A stretch of DNA of 47,681 bases from Saprospiraceae bacterium. GTDB taxonomy: Bacteria > Bacteroidota > Bacteroidia > Chitinophagales > Saprospiraceae. Every line of letters begins with the position of its first letter. Position 1 is the stretch's first letter. Both the position numbers and the translations under genes were made by a program. Location: positions 1-47,681 of the forward strand of contig JAGQWZ010000021.1 in assembly GCA_020436835.1 (NCBI GenBank), in the 5' to 3' direction. The notes below the pieces were generated by a model. The model saw only the letters and a list, made by a program, of their open reading frames with translations. It had not been told where the DNA came from and searched no databases. Of the stretch, positions 42,983 to 47,681 are shown one piece after another.

Positions 42983-44626
42983 ATGAAGTTGTCATTACCG
43001 TTCTATATCTTTTTAATCCAGTTGAATTATAGTTTTGCGCAGCAATTCGAATATGCGCTGACCCAGCCGGAATACATCGGTTCCGAAATGAACGACGTTG
43101 TTCCTTATCAGGGATATATCTATATCGCGGGTGGTATGAGCTGGTGCCACCAACCGGCTATTTGGCAATTTGATACTTCTGGAAATCTCATCAATACATT
43201 TAATTTCAGTTCGGAGGGTACGTATGGATCCATTCAGCAACTTCTGATTCGGCCGGAGTCAGGGGAGGCCATTGTGCTGGTAAATGAAAAAACCAAATTT
43301 GACCAGAAAAGCAACCGGGTCAGTGTCATCAAGCTGGATCGAAATTTTGAGGTACAGGATGTGCATGATTTTCCTGAGCTTTCTAACAACGAAAAGCCAC
43401 AGTCTGCCGTCCTAACCGACAGCAGCATCCTTATTTTAGCGCACGACCATTTGCATATCTACGACCACGACTTTATTGAGGTCAATCAAATAAAACTTGA
43501 AGATCCTATACAAAATGAGGCTGTCATTCTTCTCCGGGACGAGCAGATCATTTATTATGACGCTCTGTTGCGGAATACCATATATAATATCGACTATCAG
43601 GGAAATCTACGGGCGGAGGTACACGCACCTGTATTTGATCAGCTGGTGATTTACCAGGATTTTATTTTTATCTCTAAAGACAACAGAATAATAAAATACG
43701 ATCTACAACTTCTTAGTCCCATCGAAGAAACCACCTTTGACATCTATGAAAGCATGGAACTTCAGGTGATCAATGAAGGCTTTCTCGTCATTATTGGCCA
43801 TCGTGAAAACGCTCCTTCCACCATTGCCTATTACGATGAAAATCTCAAAATCGTTTTGGACGAAAAAATTACACCCGAATACGAGAGGAACTTTCGGGGA
43901 GCGATCGACAGTGATTTAGAAATTTTCCAGACAAGCTCTTATCGCCGGCAGTGGCCGATACCTCAAAATGAGTATTCCAGCCAAGACTTTCTTCCGGTGA
44001 TACGGAAAAAACATATTATTTCCCCGCTGGAAATTCAGCGTCCCAGCATGGCTATCGAAAATGTTGAGTTGCTCAATACATTGGAACCTTTTCATTGTGA
44101 CACCAGCCATGCAACCATACCCTATTGCGTTTTTTCTTCAGAATATCTCACTTATGCGATAACGATAAAAAACAGTGGTACACAAACAATTAACAATTTT
44201 GGTTACTACACCAACAACGTAGAAAATCTACTGTGTTATTTTTATACGGGATATCATTATGTAGACAATATTAATCTGGAACCTGGTGGTACCATTACCA
44301 TTATTGATTCGATGCAATTGCATACGATCCTTAACTTTCCCAACCTCGAATTTTATATAGTAGCCCCAAATCATATTATTTCCAATATTCCCACCAGTAC
44401 ATTTTCCTTTGAACAATCTTTGACATCGAGCCGGGAAAGGCACTGGGAGGAGGCACTTAATGTTTTTCCTAATCCTGTGTCAGACATTTTAGGGATTCAA
44501 AGAACCCTTTTAAAGGGATCCAGATATAAAATTTTCGATTGGACTGGAAGAAATGTACGATCAGGGCAATTATCAGAAAATGAACTTGACGTTTCTGACC
44601 TTCCGGAAGGTACTTACACACTCTAG
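42983..44626 (+). CDS. T9SS-secreted protein with a premature stop in its sorting domain
   Basis: This protein starts at ATG 42983 (MKLSLPFYIFLIQLNYSFAQ, a signal peptide; GTG two codons earlier is the alternative). Residues about 20-350 are strand-rich with DTSGNLI and DRNFEVQD repeats, propeller-like. The C-terminus reads as a type A T9SS domain (VFPNPVSDILGIQ ... LPEGTYTL) and stops on TAG at 44624-44626. The frame continues in register as ISEGRKGHFARFIKF and ends at TAA 44672-44674, exactly the missing final strands of the domain. The paralog that follows ends LRIQDGKKQYFNSFIKME at the same place. This looks like a recent nonsense change, or a stop that is read through. Confidence 0.85.
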   Translation: MKLSLPFYIFLIQLNYSFAQQFEYALTQPEYIGSEMNDVVPYQGYIYIAGGMSWCHQPAIWQFDTSGNLINTFNFSSEGTYGSIQQLLIRPESGEAIVLVNEKTKFDQKSNRVSVIKLDRNFEVQDVHDFPELSNNEKPQSAVLTDSSILILAHDHLHIYDHDFIEVNQIKLEDPIQNEAVILLRDEQIIYYDALLRNTIYNIDYQGNLRAEVHAPVFDQLVIYQDFIFISKDNRIIKYDLQLLSPIEETTFDIYESMELQVINEGFLVIIGHRENAPSTIAYYDENLKIVLDEKITPEYERNFRGAIDSDLEIFQTSSYRRQWPIPQNEYSSQDFLPVIRKKHIISPLEIQRPSMAIENVELLNTLEPFHCDTSHATIPYCVFSSEYLTYAITIKNSGTQTINNFGYYTNNVENLLCYFYTGYHYVDNINLEPGGTITIIDSMQLHTILNFPNLEFYIVAPNHIISNIPTSTFSFEQSLTSSRERHWEEALNVFPNPVSDILGIQRTLLKGSRYKIFDWTGRNVRSGQLSENELDVSDLPEGTYTL

Positions 44627-44674
44627 ATATCAGAAGGTCGAAAAGGACATTTTGCACGGTTTATTAAATTCTAA
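44627..44674 (+). pseudogene. Cut-off end of the T9SS sorting domain, in frame after the amber stop
   Basis: The 15 codons after TAG 44624-44626 read ISEGRKGHFARFIKF and end at TAA 44672-44674, 9 bp before the next gene. They restore the expected end of the type A sorting domain. Replacing the TAG by a sense codon would join both parts, with Arg expected from the paralog (YYLRIQDG). Confidence 0.7.
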
Positions 44675-44683
44675 AACAACCCT

Positions 44684-46408
44684 ATGAGAAAGTACTACCT
44701 ATTACTAATCATCTTCATGCTGTTTTTACCCAAGTCAGGACTTCTGGCTCAGGATTTTGAATATGCCATGACCGAGAAAGATCTGGCCGGAGCAAAAATC
44801 AGCGACCTGCTTCTGGTCAATGACCGGATTTATGTAGCCGGCCGGACGAAAGATGAAGGCAACCCGCTAATCATCGTGTTTGATACCTTAGGAAATCTGC
44901 TGGATTACCAGACTTTTTTACCGGAAGTGGATGAGCTTTACTATGGGTATATAAGCGATATCCTTTACGATGACAGCACCGGCAATCTGACGGCTATTAG
45001 TGCTATTTCGCCTGCATGTGATGTGGGTGGGTCTACCATTTTCAAATGGACTATCAGCACCGATCTTGAAAAGTTGGATGAGTTTAAATACACTATCCCG
45101 GGAATGGACGGTCTATCAGATCCTTCAGCCAATCTCGACGATAGTCTTATCGCCATTTCCGTACAGAGCAAAACAGTTATTTATAACCTGCAAAATGAGC
45201 TTCAGCAGGAAATCTCCCTACCTGTGGCACTCTCCAATCCACAGGTCATAATGCACGAGGATCAACTGATCACCTTTGACCGTTACCATAACGATAGTCT
45301 CTTTTTAATTACTCAGGACGGGTTAATAAATCTGAAAAAAAAGACTACTCATTTTAGCCGGATAGAGCTTGTGGAAAACAAATTAATTTCTGCCGGCTCA
45401 GATGGAAAAATCAGAGTCCTTGATCCTGCTTCCCTGGAAATTCTTGACAGCCTGGAAAATGATAATTATTCTACGGTGGAATTCTCCCAACTGGGTCAGG
45501 GACTGCTTCAAGTCATCTTTTCAGACATTGGAAAACAAACCTCGATCGAAATATATGATCTTGATTTAAATTTCATCCGGGCGATCCCCTCCTTTACCAA
45601 TTATGAGTCAAATTTCATCAGTCAGCTGGACGAACATCAGAATCTTTATCAAATGTCCAGCTATTATAATATTAATTTTCCCGACGCGAGTAGTGGCGGT
45701 CTGATCCCTGTACTCCGAAAGTTTCCATCAACTGGAATGCCATCCATTCTGAGACCTTCCCTTGAGATCACTGATGTTCAGGTCATCAATCCCGGAGAAA
45801 TAAATGACTGTTTGTACGACAGTTTATCAGGCATTTGTACTTACTCATTCCCATCTGCCAGTGCTCTAAAATACCAGCTTACAATCAAAAACACCGGTGA
45901 AACAGATATTATCAATATTGGCCATTATGTCGGCACCGTAAGTCCATCATTTTGTGGTTATCTCTACCAGGACTACCGGTATTACGAAAATCTAAATATT
46001 CCTCCCGGAGAAAGTATATCGATCACCGATTCGGTTCAGATGGGATCGGTAGCTGATGCAAAAGCATTAAATTTTTACCTGGCCGGACCGAATCATCTAC
46101 TGGCAGCGGGACAGGATTCGACTTTTTACACCATTGATAATATTTCAACCTCAACCTTTGCCAAAAACGGTCCTGAATTGCTAAGAATATATCCCAATCC
46201 TGTATATGATAAATTGAATATTTCTAATCCCTCGATAAATAATCCTTCTACGACAATCGAAATCATATCGATGACCGGACAAATAATTATGAACATCAAA
46301 ATTAGTGATACCCAGATTGATCTACGAGGATTGAATCCCGGCATATATTACCTTAGAATTCAAGATGGCAAAAAGCAATATTTTAACTCATTTATTAAAA
46401 TGGAATAA
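44684..46408 (+). CDS. T9SS-secreted protein, intact paralog of the preceding gene
   Basis: This is a 574-residue exported protein (MRKYYLLLIIFMLFLPKSGLLA signal). It is related to the preceding protein throughout: FEYAMTEKDLAG and FEYALTQPEYIG start both mature parts, and YVAGR and VFDTLGNL correspond to YIAGG and QFDTSGNL. Later KNTGETDIINIGHYVG corresponds to KNSGTQTINNFGYYTN. A propeller-like region (about 25-350) is followed by a sandwich domain (about 370-480) and a complete type A T9SS domain (RIYPNPVYDKLNIS to IKME). The pair arose by tandem duplication. Function is unknown; a surface sensor or binding protein is possible. It is probably co-transcribed with the first copy. Confidence 0.88.
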   Translation: MRKYYLLLIIFMLFLPKSGLLAQDFEYAMTEKDLAGAKISDLLLVNDRIYVAGRTKDEGNPLIIVFDTLGNLLDYQTFLPEVDELYYGYISDILYDDSTGNLTAISAISPACDVGGSTIFKWTISTDLEKLDEFKYTIPGMDGLSDPSANLDDSLIAISVQSKTVIYNLQNELQQEISLPVALSNPQVIMHEDQLITFDRYHNDSLFLITQDGLINLKKKTTHFSRIELVENKLISAGSDGKIRVLDPASLEILDSLENDNYSTVEFSQLGQGLLQVIFSDIGKQTSIEIYDLDLNFIRAIPSFTNYESNFISQLDEHQNLYQMSSYYNINFPDASSGGLIPVLRKFPSTGMPSILRPSLEITDVQVINPGEINDCLYDSLSGICTYSFPSASALKYQLTIKNTGETDIINIGHYVGTVSPSFCGYLYQDYRYYENLNIPPGESISITDSVQMGSVADAKALNFYLAGPNHLLAAGQDSTFYTIDNISTSTFAKNGPELLRIYPNPVYDKLNISNPSINNPSTTIEIISMTGQIIMNIKISDTQIDLRGLNPGIYYLRIQDGKKQYFNSFIKME

Positions 46409-46451
46409 AAGGCAATGAAGGGTTAACTGCATGTCAAATTTTATATGAAAA

Positions 46452-47423
46452 TTACCTTTTAACCAGAGCAGCATAATCCCGGGCAAAATAGGTGATGATC
46501 ACATCTGCTCCTGCTCTTTTTATACTCAAGAGCACTTCCGGCATTGCCTGTTCATAATTCAACCACCCTTTTTGACAGGCAGCAATAAGCATGGCACATT
46601 CTCCGCTGACATGATACGCAGCAATTGGCAACTGGCTGTGCTCTCTCAATAAGTGTATAACGTCGAGATAATTCAAAGCCGGTTTTACCATGAGAAAATC
46701 AGCGCCCTCTGCCGCATCGAGATCGGCCTCTATCAAGGCTTCTCTTTTATTGGCGGGATTCATCTGGTATGTTTTTTTATCTCCAGCCTTCGGTGCGGAG
46801 TCGAGGGCATCCCGGAAAGGTCCATAAAAAGCACTGGCATATTTAGCGGTATAACTCATAATCCCGGTATCGGAATAGCCGGCGTCATCCAGCGCTTCTC
46901 TGATTGCTCTTACGCGGCCATCCATCATATCGGAGGGTCCGAGAATATCAAATCCGGCTTGTGCCTGCGCAACCGCCATATTTGCCAGGATTGGTAAGGT
47001 TTTGTCGTTATCTATTTTGCCTTCAATGACATATCCGTCGTGTCCATCCGAACTATACGGATCCATCGCTACATCACTAATTAAAGTCGTATCCGGAAAT
47101 TCCCTTTTAATAGAACCGGCAACTTTCAAATAAAAATTCTCGTCGTTCCAGCTATAGGTAGCTCTTTTGTCTTTTAATTCCTCCGCAATGGAAGGAAATA
47201 AAATAAAATTCCCCAGATTAAGTTTGAGGCATTCTTCAACAGTCCGCAACGCCTCATCCATCGATAAACGATAATTTCCCGGAAGAGAGGACACTTCATT
47301 TTTTATCCCCTTTCCATCCACTAAAAATAAAGGGTACACCAGCTGACTTACGTCCAGCCTGGTTTCCTGTACCATGCTGCGAATCGATTCCGATCTTCTA
47401 TTTCTCCGAGGTCGAATTAACAT
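46452..47423 (-). CDS. hemB: Delta-aminolevulinic acid dehydratase (porphobilinogen synthase)
   Basis: This enzyme joins two molecules of 5-aminolevulinate to form porphobilinogen in haem synthesis. The 323 residues contain both substrate-binding lysines: Lys194 in SYTAKYASAFYGPFRDA and Lys247 in MVKPAL. The metal site reads SDVAMDPYSSDGHDG (116-130), with Asp in place of the three Cys of zinc-dependent enzymes, so it belongs to the magnesium or potassium-dependent group. FDILGPSDMMDGR is also conserved. The gene converges with the second T9SS paralog gene. Haem from this pathway would serve the di-haem peroxidase in the same window, but no direct link is shown. Confidence 0.96.
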   Translation of the reverse strand: MLIRPRRNRRSESIRSMVQETRLDVSQLVYPLFLVDGKGIKNEVSSLPGNYRLSMDEALRTVEECLKLNLGNFILFPSIAEELKDKRATYSWNDENFYLKVAGSIKREFPDTTLISDVAMDPYSSDGHDGYVIEGKIDNDKTLPILANMAVAQAQAGFDILGPSDMMDGRVRAIREALDDAGYSDTGIMSYTAKYASAFYGPFRDALDSAPKAGDKKTYQMNPANKREALIEADLDAAEGADFLMVKPALNYLDVIHLLREHSQLPIAAYHVSGECAMLIAACQKGWLNYEQAMPEVLLSIKRAGADVIITYFARDYAALVKR

Positions 47424-47460
47424 GGAAATAATTAATTATTATCTATCAATATATTTTATT

Positions 47461-47496
47461 AATCGGCGATCCTTCGACAGGCTCAGGATTCGCCAC
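47461..47496. repeat. REP-like palindromic sequence
   Basis: GGCGATCCT and AGGATTCGCC form an imperfect dyad around CTTCGACAGGCTC. The core resembles the CCTTCGACAAGCTCAGG-type sequence often found between genes of many bacteria. It may be one copy of a dispersed intergenic repeat. TGACCAC and TGAATAC are each repeated in tandem just after it (about 47529-47556). Confidence 0.45.
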
Positions 47497-47558
47497 TCTT
47501 ATTGGTGATCAATACTTAAGGTCATTTCTGACCACTGACCACTGAATACTGAATACTC

Positions 47559-47672
47559 TTATATAACCACTTTTGCAGTGGCCTGATTTTCAGTTAGTTG
47601 ACTTTTTAGTTTGGCAGTCAGTTGCTCTAAGTAAATGATTTTATTCTGAATGTTTCGATCTATATGCTTCAT
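47559..47672 (-). CDS. Short reading frame at the right edge, possibly the end of a longer gene
   Basis: A 37-residue frame (ATG 47672, stop 47561-47559) reads MKHIDRNIQNKIIYLEQLTA and ends in TENQATAKVVI. It is Lys/Gln-rich and looks like one helix, perhaps a coiled coil. The frame stays open upstream to the window end, so it could be the C-terminus of a larger protein. No family is recognised. Confidence 0.3.
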   Translation of the reverse strand: MKHIDRNIQNKIIYLEQLTAKLKSQLTENQATAKVVI

Positions 47673-47681
47673 TATTTTAGA

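Overview
The window looks like a chromosome segment of a non-fermenting Bacteroidota, most likely a marine or freshwater Saprospirales (Saprospiraceae/Lewinella-like) bacterium. The taxon is inferred from several features: many secreted proteins with type IX secretion (T9SS) C-terminal domains, long SprB-repeat surface proteins, a DUF4197 protein, and promoters of the TTG-N17-23-TAnnTTTG kind known from Flavobacterium and Bacteroides. There is no phage, plasmid, CRISPR array or complete insertion sequence. The only mobile-type sequence seen is a 161-bp palindromic MITE-like element (28163-28323), with a 23-bp relic of one of its ends near 23110.

Layout. 161-4502 (minus): a lipoprotein clan GH-A glycosidase, a secreted amidotransferase-fold protein and a di-haem cytochrome c peroxidase. 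4503-5315 is an 813-bp gap with two strong hairpins. 5316-6836 (plus): cdsA and a short psd, two steps of phosphatidylethanolamine synthesis. 6864-8384 (minus): lysS. 8555-15700 (plus): an 1836-residue T9SS adhesin of alternating SprB repeats, then a secreted four-module protein that resembles beta/gamma-crystallins with Asn/His linkers. 15812-18827 (plus): an SMP-30/gluconolactonase lipoprotein, an Ada-type DNA repair protein and a DUF4197 protein. 18965-22105 (plus): an unusual propeller-SprB-OmpA fusion.

22182-25592 holds a LysR regulator (minus) divergent from a membrane peptide, a coiled-coil protein and a Thermus-type isocitrate dehydrogenase (plus). A matching 14-bp dyad precedes both lysR and icd, suggesting one regulatory unit. 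An isolated initiator tRNA with its own promoter and terminator follows (25741-25813, minus). Next come a two-lobed secreted protein, a DUF2254 membrane protein, a Tat-type Gfo/Idh/MocA oxidoreductase, a cupin, an OmpA lipoprotein, an outer-membrane barrel and an M14 carboxypeptidase with a T9SS tail.

34069-37620 (minus) is a tight four-gene operon: small membrane protein, sugar dehydrogenase, lipoprotein, polyprenyl-phosphate sugar transferase. All three junctions overlap by 4 bp, and a good promoter lies upstream; it probably serves surface polysaccharide synthesis. Then come a lipoprotein serpin and uvrA (both minus), an ECF sigma factor (plus), two tandem paralogous T9SS proteins (plus; the first has a premature stop inside its sorting domain) and hemB (minus). 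A small AT-rich reading frame reaches the right edge.

The strongest leads for something undescribed are the LysR/icd dyad unit with its two unknown small genes, the crystallin-like tandem protein, the propeller-SprB-OmpA architecture, the amber stop in the sorting signal, and the fully palindromic MITE.
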